Shown: positions 26,319 through 36,267, counted from the stretch's first letter. The stretch: DNA of 64,000 bases from an uncultured Clostridia bacterium (GCA_944384855.1 CALWUY010000006.1:1-64000); one strand, 5' to 3'. Translations and numbers: made by a program. The notes: generated from the letters alone by a model not told the origin.

Positions 26319-28919
26319 ATGAAGAAAATATCACCTATGATGAAACAGTATTTAAGAATAAAGAAGTCGAATTCCGACAGCATACTGTTTTTCAGGGTCG
26401 GCGATTTTTATGAAATGTTTTTCGATGACGCAAAACAGGTCTCCGAGGAATTAGATTTGGTGCTTACCGGAAAAGACTGCGGTATGGAAGAACGCGCTCC
26501 GATGTGCGGAGTGCCTTATCACAGCTGTGATGCATATATAGCTCGGCTTATAGAAAAAGGCCACAAGGTTGCAATTTGCGAGCAGTCGCTGGATACACTG
26601 ACGGAAGAAAAAATAGTAAAGCGTGACATTGTAAGAATTATCACGCCGGGTACCGTTATAGAAGACACGATGCTGGATGAGGGTACAAATAATTATCTTG
26701 CGGCGATAGCTATCACTCAGGAATCCGCAGCGCTCTGCTTTACGGACGCCTCAACGGGAGAATGTTACGCCACTACTGTCACGGCTGAGAATACTGAGCA
26801 GAAAATCATAGACGAGATGTGCCGCTTCAGGCCGCGCGAGCTGCTGATAAATGAGAAACTGCTTAAAGAAAAGAAAGAGCTGTCAAATTTTTTGAACAAT
26901 CATTTTACCGGAAGCGTTACGGGCAGAGATTCATCGAGTTTTGATATCCGGAAAACCGAACCGAGAATTTTAAGTCATTTTGGTATAGTAAGCACCGAAA
27001 ATATCGGAATACCGGCATTAAGTGCTGTCGCAGCCGCGCTGGGGGCGGTGCTTGAATACCTCTATGAAACCGGAGTTACCGGTAAGCTGTCGGTAAAAAA
27101 AGTTCAGATATATACGGATGAGCAGTATATGCATCTTGATATGACCGCCGTGCGTAATCTGGAACTTCTTGAAACCATGCGCACAAAGTCAAAGAAAGGC
27201 TCGCTTTTATGGGTGCTTGACAAAACCAAAACTGCAATGGGAAAGCGGCTGATAAAGAGCTGGATAACAAAGCCGCTTATGAATATAGCGCAAATAACCA
27301 TGCGCCAGAACGCAGTGGACGAGCTTTGTGCAGACACTATTCTCAGAGGAGAATTGGGCGAGTATCTCGGAGGTATCCGTGACATTGAGCGTATAATAAC
27401 CAAAACTGTTTATAAAACGGCAAACGCAAGGGACTTGAATTCTTTGGGACTCACCGCAGTTAATTTTCCGGTGATAAAAGATTTACTTAAAAACGCAAAG
27501 TCCAATCTGTTAAAAGAAATATACAACGACATCGATCCGCTTGACGATATCCGCGATATGATACTTAATGCCATAGAAGAAAATCCTCCTTTGACAATAA
27601 AAGAGGGCGGCATTATCAAAAAGGGGTATAATGCTGAACTTGATATGCTTAAAGGTGACCTTACAAGCAGTACGGATATTTTAACTGCAATAGAAACCAG
27701 AGAAAAAGAACGCACCGGAATTAAAAACTTAAAGGTGCGGTTCAATAAGGTTTTCGGTTATTACATAGAAGTCACAAACTCTTTTCTTGATAAGGTGCCG
27801 GAGGATTATATCAGAAAACAGACGCTGACAGGCGGCGAACGCTTTATAACCGAGGAATTGAAGCAAATCGAGCAGCGCCTGCTTTCGGCAAAGGACAGGT
27901 CTTCGCAGCTCGAGTATGAACTTTTTGACGAGATCAGAAGGAAGACTTCCGATGCGGTTGAAAGATTTCAGAAAACTGCCGCCGCAATAGCCAAGCTCGA
28001 TGTGCTGTGCTCTTTTGCGAATGTTTCGGCTTTTAATGATTATTGCCGTCCTGTTATAAACAACAGCGGAAGCATTTCGATAACCGGAGGAAGACATCCG
28101 GTTGTAGAGCAGGTAATTAATACTCCGTTTGTGGAAAACGACACCTACCTGAATATGAGTGACGACCGCTGCATGATAATCACAGGACCTAATATGGCGG
28201 GAAAATCCACATATATGCGTCAGACGGCGCTGATTGCGCTTATGACTCAGATAGGATGCTTCGTGCCGGCACAGTCGGCAGAGATAGGAATAACAGACGC
28301 GATATTTACACGTGTTGGAGCGTCGGACGATCTGGCTTCCGGACAGTCCACATTTATGGTGGAAATGAGCGAGGTCGCGGACATACTTAAAAAAGCCACT
28401 AAAAACAGTCTGCTGATTCTTGACGAAATCGGAAGAGGGACATCAACCTATGACGGCATGTCAATAGCGCGTGCGGTGCTGGAATTTGTGGCGGAGAAAC
28501 GAAGGCTGGGCGCTAAAACCCTGTTTGCTACCCATTATCACGAACTTACGGAAATGGAAAATGAAATCCAGGGCATCAGAAACTACAATGTGGCCGTGAA
28601 AAAACACGGCGACGATATTACATTTCTCAGACGTATAGTCAAGGGAGCCGCCGACGACAGTTACGGCATAGAAGTAGCAAAGCTCAGCGGAATACCAGAC
28701 AGTGTAATAAAACGCGCCAAGGAGATACTCAAAAAGGTTGAAAACGAGGGAGTAGTAACTTATAAAACCACTGTATCTCCCGAAATGCAGCTTCCGATAG
28801 AAATGCAGGGCGCACAGGATATTTTGCATGAATTGCAGGATATAGATGTAAATACCCTTACGCCTATTGAGGCGATGCAGATATTATTCGATATATGCAG
28901 CAGGGCGAAAAGCCTGTAA
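26319..28919 (+). CDS. mutS: DNA mismatch repair protein MutS
   Basis: Mismatch recognition ATPase. The N-terminal mismatch-binding domain contains the conserved FFRVGDFYEMFFDDA (~25-39; the Phe-x-Glu that stacks into mismatches is FYE). Connector, lever and clamp domains follow, and the ATPase domain has Walker A GPNMAGKSTYMRQ near residue 622, a LASGQSTFMVEM stretch and Walker B LLILDEIGRGTSTYDG. Length 866 matches full MutS1. The start ATG 26319 is preceded by AAAGGGAGG. It is followed by mutL 25 bases later, an operon arrangement normal for Firmicutes. Confidence 0.97.
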   Translation: MKKISPMMKQYLRIKKSNSDSILFFRVGDFYEMFFDDAKQVSEELDLVLTGKDCGMEERAPMCGVPYHSCDAYIARLIEKGHKVAICEQSLDTLTEEKIVKRDIVRIITPGTVIEDTMLDEGTNNYLAAIAITQESAALCFTDASTGECYATTVTAENTEQKIIDEMCRFRPRELLINEKLLKEKKELSNFLNNHFTGSVTGRDSSSFDIRKTEPRILSHFGIVSTENIGIPALSAVAAALGAVLEYLYETGVTGKLSVKKVQIYTDEQYMHLDMTAVRNLELLETMRTKSKKGSLLWVLDKTKTAMGKRLIKSWITKPLMNIAQITMRQNAVDELCADTILRGELGEYLGGIRDIERIITKTVYKTANARDLNSLGLTAVNFPVIKDLLKNAKSNLLKEIYNDIDPLDDIRDMILNAIEENPPLTIKEGGIIKKGYNAELDMLKGDLTSSTDILTAIETREKERTGIKNLKVRFNKVFGYYIEVTNSFLDKVPEDYIRKQTLTGGERFITEELKQIEQRLLSAKDRSSQLEYELFDEIRRKTSDAVERFQKTAAAIAKLDVLCSFANVSAFNDYCRPVINNSGSISITGGRHPVVEQVINTPFVENDTYLNMSDDRCMIITGPNMAGKSTYMRQTALIALMTQIGCFVPAQSAEIGITDAIFTRVGASDDLASGQSTFMVEMSEVADILKKATKNSLLILDEIGRGTSTYDGMSIARAVLEFVAEKRRLGAKTLFATHYHELTEMENEIQGIRNYNVAVKKHGDDITFLRRIVKGAADDSYGIEVAKLSGIPDSVIKRAKEILKKVENEGVVTYKTTVSPEMQLPIEMQGAQDILHELQDIDVNTLTPIEAMQILFDICSRAKSL

Positions 28920-28944
28920 AATTTATTTGAAGAGGTGAAAAGCT

Positions 28945-30912
28945 ATGCCGAAAATAAATTTACTTCCAAGAAATGTCGCAGAGCTGATTGCGGCGGGAGA
29001 GGTTGTAGAGCGTCCGGCGTCCGTTATAAAAGAGCTGGCCGAAAACTCGATAGATGCAGGGGCAGCATCGGTGACAATTGAAATCAAGCGCGGCGGTATA
29101 ACATATATGCGGGTTACCGACAACGGCTGCGGCATAGCTTATGAAGATGTGCCGACTGCTTTTTTGCGCCACGCTACAAGTAAAATTAAATCAGGCGAAG
29201 ATCTTGAAACTATATCTACATTAGGTTTCAGGGGAGAGGCTTTAGCGGCTGTTTCGTCCGTAGCGAGAGTGGAAATGCTCACCGCAGAGGATAATGCAGA
29301 ATACGGTGCCCATTATGTAATCGAAGGCGGAGAAGAAGTCTTATATGAGGAAAGCGGCTGTCCTAAGGGCACCACCATTGTCATAAGAGATCTGTTTTAC
29401 AATACCCCCGCGAGAATGAAGTTTCTCAAGAAAGATGTATCTGAAGCTAATGCCTGCGCCGCGGTAGTAGACAGAATAGCACTGTCGCATCCGGAAATTG
29501 CCTTTAAGTTTATACGTGACGGCAAGGTTGTGCTTGCCACTCCGGGAGACGGCAAACTTAAATCCGCCGTCTACACCGTTCTGGGAAGACAGTTTTCGTC
29601 GGAACTTATTGAGGCTTGCGGAGAAAACGCCGGTATAGCGGTTTCGGGGTACATTTGCAAACCTGTGGCCTGCAAGCCTACAAGAAACGGGCAGTACACA
29701 TTTTTGAACGGACGGTTAGTGCGATCGGGAACGGTAGTAGCGGCTGTGGAGCAGGCGTATAAAAACAGCGCAATGATAGGTAAATTTCCTAGTTTTGTAT
29801 TGCGGCTTGAAATTCCTTTTGATACGGTTGATGTCAATGTACATCCGGCGAAAACAGAGGTAAGGTTTTCCGATGAAAAGCGTATCTTCGACGCGGTTTA
29901 CCAGACGGTAAAAAGCGCTGTTTCACAAAATGATACGCGTCCGCAGATACAGTTTAAAGTTCCGGCATTTAACCGCTTTGAGAATATGACGTCCAAGGAG
30001 TACCGCCAGCAGAAGTTAGACGAGCCTCTTACAGCGGCGGAAAAGATATACACCAAGCCGTTTGGTTTACATAATCATAAAGATTTTTATGTGTCTTTTA
30101 AACAGCCGCAAATAAACCTGAACTTTAAAAAGGACGATTTTGCCGCACCGGAAAAATTATCAGAAGATGGCTGTTCCGGCAAAGAGCATAATGAAAATAC
30201 CGATGATATTGCCTCAGCTGAGGTTTCCGCTGAAAACAATTCAGTGAGTGAACCGGCAGACTCAGATATTGAAAAATCATGGTCAGGCGAGACTGCTGAG
30301 ACTGAGGTATCAGATCTTGAGAAAGCCCCGGATGTTACCGGGGAAAAGGAAATCGTTACGGCAATAGGAGAAGTTTTTTCCACTTATATCGTGGCGCAGA
30401 TGGGAAACAGCGTATTCCTGATAGACAAGCACGCGGCTCACGAAAGAATTTTGTTTAATAAGCTTAAAAGCGAAAGGACTACCGAGATACAGGCTCTGCT
30501 GACGCCGGTCACGGTAAGACTTGCTAAGGAAGAATATAACGCGGTAGTAAATAATTGTGATATTTTGGAGCATTACGGTTTTGAAGTGGAAGATTTCGGC
30601 AATTCTGCCGTAGTAGTAAGAGCAGTGCCGGCTTTTTTAGCAGACGAAGATATTGCAGGATTAATATCCGAAGCGGCGTCCGGAATAATGACTGCGGGCG
30701 GGGTTACAATGCAAAAGGAAGAGAATCTTATGCATACGGTTTCATGCAGAGCGGCAATAAAGGCGGGAAACAAGATATCGCTTACGGAAATGCAGTCTTT
30801 GGCGGAAAAGGTTCTTTATTCGAAGGAAATAATGTATTGTCCTCACGGCAGGCCGGTTGCATTTGAGATAAAAAAGCGTGATTTGGAAAAGCAGTTTGGC
30901 AGAATACAATGA
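28945..30912 (+). CDS. mutL: DNA mismatch repair protein MutL
   Basis: GHKL ATPase that couples mismatch recognition to strand incision. N-terminal motifs: ELAENSIDAGA, DNGCGI and TLGFRGEALAAVSSV. A low-complexity acidic linker covers ~375-460, followed by the C-terminal endonuclease domain with DKHAAHERI near residue 492, SCRAAIKAG and CPHGRPVAFEI at ~632. The canonical metal motif is DQHA-x2-E-x4-E; here the final Glu position is Asn (HERILFN), a departure worth checking. Length 655 is normal. Its stop overlaps the miaA start by 4 bases. Confidence 0.96.
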   Translation: MPKINLLPRNVAELIAAGEVVERPASVIKELAENSIDAGAASVTIEIKRGGITYMRVTDNGCGIAYEDVPTAFLRHATSKIKSGEDLETISTLGFRGEALAAVSSVARVEMLTAEDNAEYGAHYVIEGGEEVLYEESGCPKGTTIVIRDLFYNTPARMKFLKKDVSEANACAAVVDRIALSHPEIAFKFIRDGKVVLATPGDGKLKSAVYTVLGRQFSSELIEACGENAGIAVSGYICKPVACKPTRNGQYTFLNGRLVRSGTVVAAVEQAYKNSAMIGKFPSFVLRLEIPFDTVDVNVHPAKTEVRFSDEKRIFDAVYQTVKSAVSQNDTRPQIQFKVPAFNRFENMTSKEYRQQKLDEPLTAAEKIYTKPFGLHNHKDFYVSFKQPQINLNFKKDDFAAPEKLSEDGCSGKEHNENTDDIASAEVSAENNSVSEPADSDIEKSWSGETAETEVSDLEKAPDVTGEKEIVTAIGEVFSTYIVAQMGNSVFLIDKHAAHERILFNKLKSERTTEIQALLTPVTVRLAKEEYNAVVNNCDILEHYGFEVEDFGNSAVVVRAVPAFLADEDIAGLISEAASGIMTAGGVTMQKEENLMHTVSCRAAIKAGNKISLTEMQSLAEKVLYSKEIMYCPHGRPVAFEIKKRDLEKQFGRIQ

Positions 30913-31847
30913 ATAAGATAAAAACGATATTTATAGTAGGACCTACCGCATCAGGCAAAACATCGCTCAGCATTGATTTGGCAAAAAAATTCTCAGGCGA
31001 GATAGTCTGCGCTGACTCGATGCAGATTTACAAAGGTATACATATAGCTTCGGCGGCTCCTGACGAAGAGGAAAAGCAGGGCGTGCCGCACCATTTGTTT
31101 GAGTTTCTTGATCTGGACAGCAGGTTTTCTGTTGCGGATTATGTGACACTGGCAAGAAAATGTATAAAAGATATAAACGGCCGTAAAAATATCCCTATTG
31201 TGGTAGGCGGAACGGGACTGTATATCAGTTCGCTTCTTGACAACACGCAGTATCATACGGAAAATACCGATTATGAACTAAGAAAAAGACTTGAAGAGCG
31301 TTTTGATAAAAACTCAGCTGAAAAAATGCTCAGCGATTTATCTGAATTTGATCCGCAGACTGCCGCGAGGCTTCATCCTAATAACCGCAGGAGGATTATC
31401 CGAGCGTTTGAGGTGTATTATCTTACAGGCAAGACCGTTACAGAACTCAACGCTCTTTCGCATACGGCAGAGTCTGAGATTGAGCCGCTGGTTATAGGAA
31501 TAACCTATGCGAACCGTGAGATTTTATACAATCGTATAAATCTCAGAACTGATATGATGATACAAAGCGGGTTGATCCAAGAGGCAGGACAGACAATGGG
31601 AAACGGTTCAGGCTCCGGAGCATTTCAGGCAATAGGGCATAAGGAGCTTTATGCATACATAAAGGGGGAATGTACCCTTGAAGATGCTACAGAGCTTTTA
31701 AAGCGGCAGACCCGCAGATACGCAAAGCGGCAGCTAACATGGTTTAAGAGAGACAGCAGGGTAAACTGGATTTATGCTGATACCGAAAATATATATGAGA
31801 GAGCACATACGCTTGCCCGGAAATTTTTAAGGGAGGAACATAATTGA
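30909..31847 (+). CDS. miaA: tRNA dimethylallyltransferase
   Basis: Adds the dimethylallyl group to A37 of tRNAs, providing the substrate for MiaB encoded upstream. P-loop GPTASGKTSLSIDLA near residues 10-24, then SADSMQIYKG-like sequence (CADSMQIYKGIHIASA), VVGGTGLYISSLL, and the C-terminal RQTRRYAKRQLTWFKRD. The 312-residue length is normal. ATG 30909 overlaps the end of mutL (ATGA). The following HlyD-like gene again overlaps by 4 bases, so transcription is continuous. Confidence 0.97.
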   Translation: MNKIKTIFIVGPTASGKTSLSIDLAKKFSGEIVCADSMQIYKGIHIASAAPDEEEKQGVPHHLFEFLDLDSRFSVADYVTLARKCIKDINGRKNIPIVVGGTGLYISSLLDNTQYHTENTDYELRKRLEERFDKNSAEKMLSDLSEFDPQTAARLHPNNRRRIIRAFEVYYLTGKTVTELNALSHTAESEIEPLVIGITYANREILYNRINLRTDMMIQSGLIQEAGQTMGNGSGSGAFQAIGHKELYAYIKGECTLEDATELLKRQTRRYAKRQLTWFKRDSRVNWIYADTENIYERAHTLARKFLREEHN

Positions 31848-33040
31848 AAGGCTCGACGGTTTTAAAAGCATTGATAGTGATTACAGCAGTGATTTTTGTG
31901 GCTAATCAGATTATTTCCTCTGTTTACAATCCCATAAAAACCGAAAACGCGGTATACTACACCGCTACCGACGGCTATGACATTACCGGGGTGATTATAC
32001 GGAATGAAACGCTGGTAAGCTATGACGGGGACGGAGTAATGCACTTTGTCATACCCGACGGCGGACGCGTTGCGAAAAACGGGGTAATAGCCAATGTTTA
32101 TGACAATGAAAGTTCGTCGATTGAAGTAACAGAACGGCAGAACATAGAGAAAAAAATATCTGAATTAGAGGATATTTTGGGATATAACGACATAGAAGCC
32201 GCAAATCTTGACCTTATCAATTCCAAGATAGACGAAAGCGTGAATGAACTTATTTATTCAGCTTCAGCGGGTAATTTTTCTGATATAAACACCGCTTCGG
32301 AAGATTTATTGACGGAAATTTGGCGCAGGCAGGCCGCTTTGGGGGAAGATAATGATTTTTCCGAGCAGCTTGAAAGTCTGAAAGCTCAGATTTCAGACCC
32401 GCTTCCTGAGGCGAAAGAGCAAATAAGGTCTGATATATCGGGGTATTTTGTTTCTGCAACAGACGGATATGAAAATATATTCAGCAGTAAAGATATATCT
32501 GAAATTACTCCCGAACTTTTAGACAGTGCGAAACCTCAGACCTACGGCAGTGATGTTATCGGCAAATTAGTGTCGGACTACGAGTGGTATATCGCCGCAA
32601 AGGTTTCGGTAAACGATTCATTCAGCTATAAGGAAGGAGACAGCCTGAAAATACTTACATCTGTGAAGTCTTCGCCTGAACTTTCCGTAACTGTAGAAAA
32701 AATAAATGTTTCTGACAGCTCATCCCAGGCGGTAGTGCTGTTTTCCTGTAATGAGATGAACAGTGAGCTCGCATTGATGAGGAGCGGTCCTATGACAGTG
32801 GTAAAAGCGCAGTACAGCGGTCTCAGAGTTTCGCGAAAGGCTTTGCGCGTGGTGGATTCGGTAAGAGGAGTTTATGTTTTGAGCGGAATGCAGATAAAAT
32901 TTGTACCGGTAAATATGATTTATTCTAACGACAGCTATATTATCTGTGAGAAGGATAACGGCGGGGAGAATACTTTAAGATTATATGACCGCGTAGTAGT
33001 GAAAGGAAAAAAACTGTATGATGGAAAAATTGTCAGCTGA
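31844..33040 (+). CDS. HlyD-like periplasmic-adaptor-type membrane protein
   Basis: A 398-residue membrane-anchored protein with one N-terminal hydrophobic segment (residues ~7-27) and an extracytoplasmic remainder. The segment around GVMHFVIPDGGRVAKNGVIANVY resembles the lipoyl/barrel-sandwich half of HlyD-family adaptors, followed by a helical hairpin region (VTERQNIEKKISELEDILG) and C-terminal beta-barrel-like sequence. No transporter is adjacent. Similar genes occur between miaA and yggS/sepF in related Clostridia, so a role in cell-envelope or division-site biology is possible, but unproven. The TTG start at 31844 has GGAGGA upstream and overlaps the miaA stop (TTGA). Confidence 0.75.
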   Translation: MKGSTVLKALIVITAVIFVANQIISSVYNPIKTENAVYYTATDGYDITGVIIRNETLVSYDGDGVMHFVIPDGGRVAKNGVIANVYDNESSSIEVTERQNIEKKISELEDILGYNDIEAANLDLINSKIDESVNELIYSASAGNFSDINTASEDLLTEIWRRQAALGEDNDFSEQLESLKAQISDPLPEAKEQIRSDISGYFVSATDGYENIFSSKDISEITPELLDSAKPQTYGSDVIGKLVSDYEWYIAAKVSVNDSFSYKEGDSLKILTSVKSSPELSVTVEKINVSDSSSQAVVLFSCNEMNSELALMRSGPMTVVKAQYSGLRVSRKALRVVDSVRGVYVLSGMQIKFVPVNMIYSNDSYIICEKDNGGENTLRLYDRVVVKGKKLYDGKIVS

Positions 33041-33728
33041 GGAGTTTGATTTTAATTTTAATTCCGTAAAAGAAAGACTGTACAAAGCGGCGGAAAAGTC
33101 GGGCAGGAAAGCAGAGGATATCATTTTGCTGGCCGCCACAAAAACGGTTGATGCCGAAACGGTTAATTACGCAATCGGTAAAGGAATATCATATATAGGA
33201 GAGAACAAGGTTCAGGAGCTGTTATCTAAGGAAGATAAGATTGTTCCGGTACATAAACATTTTATAGGGCATCTTCAGACAAACAAGGTAAAGGATATTA
33301 TAGATAAAGTAGAGCTTATACAGTCTGTTGATTCTTTGAAACTTGCGGCAGAGATATCAAAACAGGCGGTCAAAGCAGGCAGAAATATGGATATACTTCT
33401 GGAAGTGAATATCGGAGGCGAAGAATCTAAATGGGGATTTGAGCCGGAGACTGTTGAAGAAAATCTCAGGCAGACAGCTTTGCTTCCGAATATAAAAGTT
33501 AAGGGTTTGATGGCAATACCTCCGATATGTGAAAATATGGAAGAAAATCGTAAATATTTCCATGAAATGCATAAACTGTTTATTGACATCGCAGATAAAA
33601 AAATAGATAATAGTAGTATGGAGATACTTTCGATGGGAATGTCGGATGATTTTGAAATTGCGGTCAGCGAGGGCGCGAATCTTATCCGTTTGGGAACAGC
33701 GCTTTTCGGAAAAAGAATATACTATTGA
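33018..33728 (+). CDS. yggS: YggS/PLPBP family pyridoxal-phosphate homeostasis protein
   Basis: PLP-binding single-domain protein keeping free pyridoxal phosphate in balance. The lysine that binds PLP is in LLAATKTVDAETV (~Lys37), IGENKVQEL follows, then HFIGHLQTNKVK, and the C-terminal LSMGMSDDFEIAVSEGANLIRLGTALFG is the phosphate-binding region. Length 236 is normal. Two adjacent ATGs (33018, 33021) are possible; AAAGGA at 33002-33007 fits the first slightly better. The start lies within the end of the previous gene. It sits before sepF as in many Gram-positive genomes (ylmE position). Confidence 0.94.
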   Translation: MMEKLSAEEFDFNFNSVKERLYKAAEKSGRKAEDIILLAATKTVDAETVNYAIGKGISYIGENKVQELLSKEDKIVPVHKHFIGHLQTNKVKDIIDKVELIQSVDSLKLAAEISKQAVKAGRNMDILLEVNIGGEESKWGFEPETVEENLRQTALLPNIKVKGLMAIPPICENMEENRKYFHEMHKLFIDIADKKIDNSSMEILSMGMSDDFEIAVSEGANLIRLGTALFGKRIYY

Positions 33729-33739
33729 GAAGGAGATTA

Positions 33740-34222
33740 ATGATGGGAGTTTTTGACAAAATAAAAAATATACTTACCATTCCCGAAGAGGATGAGTACG
33801 ACGAGGAATTTGAGGAAACGGCTGAAAAGCCGGAACCTAAAAGGTCAGCGCAGCAGAATGAAAGTTATGCGCCGAAACGTTCGGAGCAGCCGCCCCGTGT
33901 TATCGGCGGTTCCAAAAACAATAAAACCGTAAGTTTCAATCAGGCGCAGATGCAGGTAGTTCTCGTTAAGCCGGAAAGATATGACGATGTTACCTCAATT
34001 GCAGATCATATGCTTGAAAAGAAGACGGTTGTGCTTAATCTGGAATCGGCTGACAGGGATCTTTCAAGAAGAATAGTAGATTTTTTGAGCGGAGCTACAT
34101 ACGCGCTGCAGGGAAACATACGCAAGGTATCGAAGGGTACATTTCTTATTGTGCCGTACGGCGTTGATATGATGGGAGAAGCGCTTTTGGATGATTTTGA
34201 GAGCAGCAATATGTACTTTTAA
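33740..34222 (+). CDS. sepF: Cell division protein SepF
   Basis: Cytoplasmic partner of FtsZ that bundles filaments and tethers the ring to the membrane. The N-terminal MMGVFDKIKNIL is the amphipathic membrane-binding helix, an acidic linker covers ~17-60, and the C-terminal SepF domain contains VVLVKPERYDDVTSIADHML and RRIVDFLSGATYALQGNIRKVSKGTFLIVP. I chose ATG 33740 (or the next ATG, 33743) because AAGGAG lies 5-8 bases upstream; an earlier TTG lies before that site. Product about 160 residues, normal. Confidence 0.94.
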   Translation: MMGVFDKIKNILTIPEEDEYDEEFEETAEKPEPKRSAQQNESYAPKRSEQPPRVIGGSKNNKTVSFNQAQMQVVLVKPERYDDVTSIADHMLEKKTVVLNLESADRDLSRRIVDFLSGATYALQGNIRKVSKGTFLIVPYGVDMMGEALLDDFESSNMYF

Positions 34223-34956
34223 TGGAAACCGAGATACTTAAAGCCCGTATATTCGATACGGCAGATATATGCGATAGAACCCGTAAGCCTAAATTTTTAG
34301 GGTTTTTGACTAAAGAAGAAGCCGTTTACGCACAACTCACGCTTAAAAGCAGGAATACCGAGTATTCGTTTTTCGGCGGATACAGCGAGGCTGAAAGGGT
34401 AATGCTGGGATGTTTCCCGGAATGGGACGGGGACAGAGTATTTCCCGTGAGTTCTGTTACATTTATTTACAGAAAGTCGGACAAACTGACCCACAGGGAT
34501 TTTTTAGGCAGTCTTATGGCGCTCGGAATAACCCGCGAATCAGTAGGTGATATTCTGTCAGAGGACGGCAGAACGGTGGCGTTTGTCAGGGATGATGTTT
34601 TAAACTTCATAGTTTCCCAGATATGTAAAATCGGCAGAGTGGGAGTAGAAGTGAAAAAAGGACATACTTTGCCGTTGCCTGAAAGAAAAGCACCGCTGAG
34701 CCTTAGCAGTACAATAGCATCTGAACGACTCGACTGTGTGGTTGCGGCACTGTGCGGAGTATCCAGGACCGCGGCGCTCGAAAAAATCGAATCCGGTCTT
34801 GTCAGCGTCAATTCAGTAATATGCGAAAAATCCACAAAAATAATTTCCGAAGGCGATATATTATCTGTAAGGGGAAACGGTAAGTTTTCAATAAAATCAA
34901 TGGGATGTAAAACGCATAAAAACCGTATTGTTTTGCAATATGAAAAATATGTTTAA
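34222..34956 (+). CDS. ylmH: YlmH-family S4-domain RNA-binding protein
   Basis: A 244-residue protein of the division-cluster YlmH family, which binds RNA and in Bacillus has been linked to ribosome rescue. The N-terminal ~170 residues are the YlmH part (FLGFLTKEEAVYAQLTL, HRDFLGSLMALGITRESVGDIL), and the C-terminal S4 domain covers RLDCVVAALCGVSRTAALEKIESGLVSVNS. The start codon overlaps the sepF stop (TAATG), indicating translational coupling. Same order as in many Firmicutes: sepF, ylmH, divIVA. Confidence 0.92.
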   Translation: METEILKARIFDTADICDRTRKPKFLGFLTKEEAVYAQLTLKSRNTEYSFFGGYSEAERVMLGCFPEWDGDRVFPVSSVTFIYRKSDKLTHRDFLGSLMALGITRESVGDILSEDGRTVAFVRDDVLNFIVSQICKIGRVGVEVKKGHTLPLPERKAPLSLSSTIASERLDCVVAALCGVSRTAALEKIESGLVSVNSVICEKSTKIISEGDILSVRGNGKFSIKSMGCKTHKNRIVLQYEKYV

Positions 34957-34968
34957 AGGGTGATATTT

Positions 34969-35718
34969 ATGTTAAATGCGAATGAAATCAAAAATGTGAA
35001 ATTTTCCAAGGCAATGGGCGGATATAAACAGGAAGAGGTTGAAATCTTTTTAGATAAAATCGAAGCTGACTATCTGCAGTTTGAGCGTATTATCAAGGAG
35101 TACCGTACAAAAATAGAGAATAACGAAAAAGAAATCAAGGAACTTAAAGAGGCTCAGAACAGCATACAGAGTGTGCTTTTAAGCGCTCAGGGATTAGCAG
35201 ATAATATCGTTAAAGAGGCGAAGGAAAAAAGCGAAGAGATCATACGCAGTGCTGAAAGCAATATAACTGCTATCACCGACAGAGAGAGAGAGCTTTCGCA
35301 AACATTTGAGATAAAGGCGCAGGAACGTAAAGCGGCTCTTGAAAAGGAATTATCCGATATGGTAAAACAGGCGCAGATAAAGGCGGACAGTATAACTGCC
35401 GCAGCCAACGACAGTGTTGCCCGTCAGCAGATGATGTTTGATAAATTAAAAATAGAGGTAGCCTCTTTTAAGGCTTCGGTTAATTCAAAATATAAAGAGC
35501 ATTTGGAACTTTTGGCAAAGATACCCGACAGCGTTCCTAATGATCCTGACTATTCTGCAAAGGTTATAGCAATGTCATTTGACAAGGCGCCCGATGCAGA
35601 AGAATTCATTTTAAAGTCAGACGAGCAGCCGGCAGAAGAGGAGAAGGCTGTTGAGTCCGAAGAGGTGACAAACGAGCCGGAAGAATCTGATGACGGATTT
35701 AAGGTTGAGGAAGTATAA
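34969..35718 (+). CDS. divIVA: DivIVA-domain cell-pole/division protein
   Basis: Coiled-coil protein that binds curved membrane at septa and poles. The N-terminal DivIVA domain MLNANEIKNVKFSKAMGGYKQEEVEIFL is followed by a long coiled coil (~35-190) and an acidic tail of about 50 residues. ATG 34969 has AAAGGGTG ending 6 bases upstream; a GTG at 34960 was rejected since it would overlap that site and lacks the family start. Length 249 is longer than Bacillus DivIVA because of the acidic tail. Last of the sepF-ylmH-divIVA block. Confidence 0.92.
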   Translation: MLNANEIKNVKFSKAMGGYKQEEVEIFLDKIEADYLQFERIIKEYRTKIENNEKEIKELKEAQNSIQSVLLSAQGLADNIVKEAKEKSEEIIRSAESNITAITDRERELSQTFEIKAQERKAALEKELSDMVKQAQIKADSITAAANDSVARQQMMFDKLKIEVASFKASVNSKYKEHLELLAKIPDSVPNDPDYSAKVIAMSFDKAPDAEEFILKSDEQPAEEEKAVESEEVTNEPEESDDGFKVEEV

Positions 35719-35745
35719 TAGGCTCAAAATTAGGAGGATTTTCTT

Positions 35746-36267
35746 GTGCTGTCCTGTATTCTTGGTGTAATTTGCGGCATTCTTATTATAATAGCTGACC
35801 AGCTCAGCAAATATTTTGTTGTATCTAATTTGATTTTAGGGGAACAGCACCGGTTTATAAGCGGGATTGTAAACATTGTGTTTGTGGAAAACCACGGAGC
35901 CGCCTGGGGAATGTTAAGCGGCAAAAGATGGATATTATTATGTTTTACCGCATTGGCCATGATAATTTGTATAGTTTGGCTTATAAAAACCGGAAGCAAG
36001 TCAAAATTGCTTTTTTGGTCGCTGTGTCTGGTAATTGCAGGCGGTATAGGAAATATGATTGACCGTATTTTCAGAGACGGGATTGTCGTTGATTTTCTGC
36101 AGTTTGATTTTTGGCAGAATTTTCCGGTATTCAATATCGCGGACTGCGCTATAGTAATAGGCGGCGCAATGCTTATAATTTATTTTTTGCTGGACACATT
36201 AAAGCATTACAGTCACGGCAAAGAATCAAATCCCGAAGAAAGCTTTAAGAGCGATGAAAGTAATTGA
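35746..36267 (+). CDS. lspA: Lipoprotein signal peptidase (signal peptidase II)
   Basis: Membrane aspartyl protease that removes signal peptides from lipidated prolipoproteins. Four hydrophobic segments. The catalytic regions are visible: VENHGAAWGM near residue 48 (usual NxGAAF variant), GGIGNMIDRIFRDGIVVDFLQF with one Asp, and FPVFNIADCAIVIGG near residue 129 with the second Asp. The 173-residue length is normal. GTG 35746 was chosen with TAGGAGG 8 bases upstream. It overlaps rluD by 14 bases, a common pairing. Confidence 0.95.
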   Translation: MLSCILGVICGILIIIADQLSKYFVVSNLILGEQHRFISGIVNIVFVENHGAAWGMLSGKRWILLCFTALAMIICIVWLIKTGSKSKLLFWSLCLVIAGGIGNMIDRIFRDGIVVDFLQFDFWQNFPVFNIADCAIVIGGAMLIIYFLLDTLKHYSHGKESNPEESFKSDESN

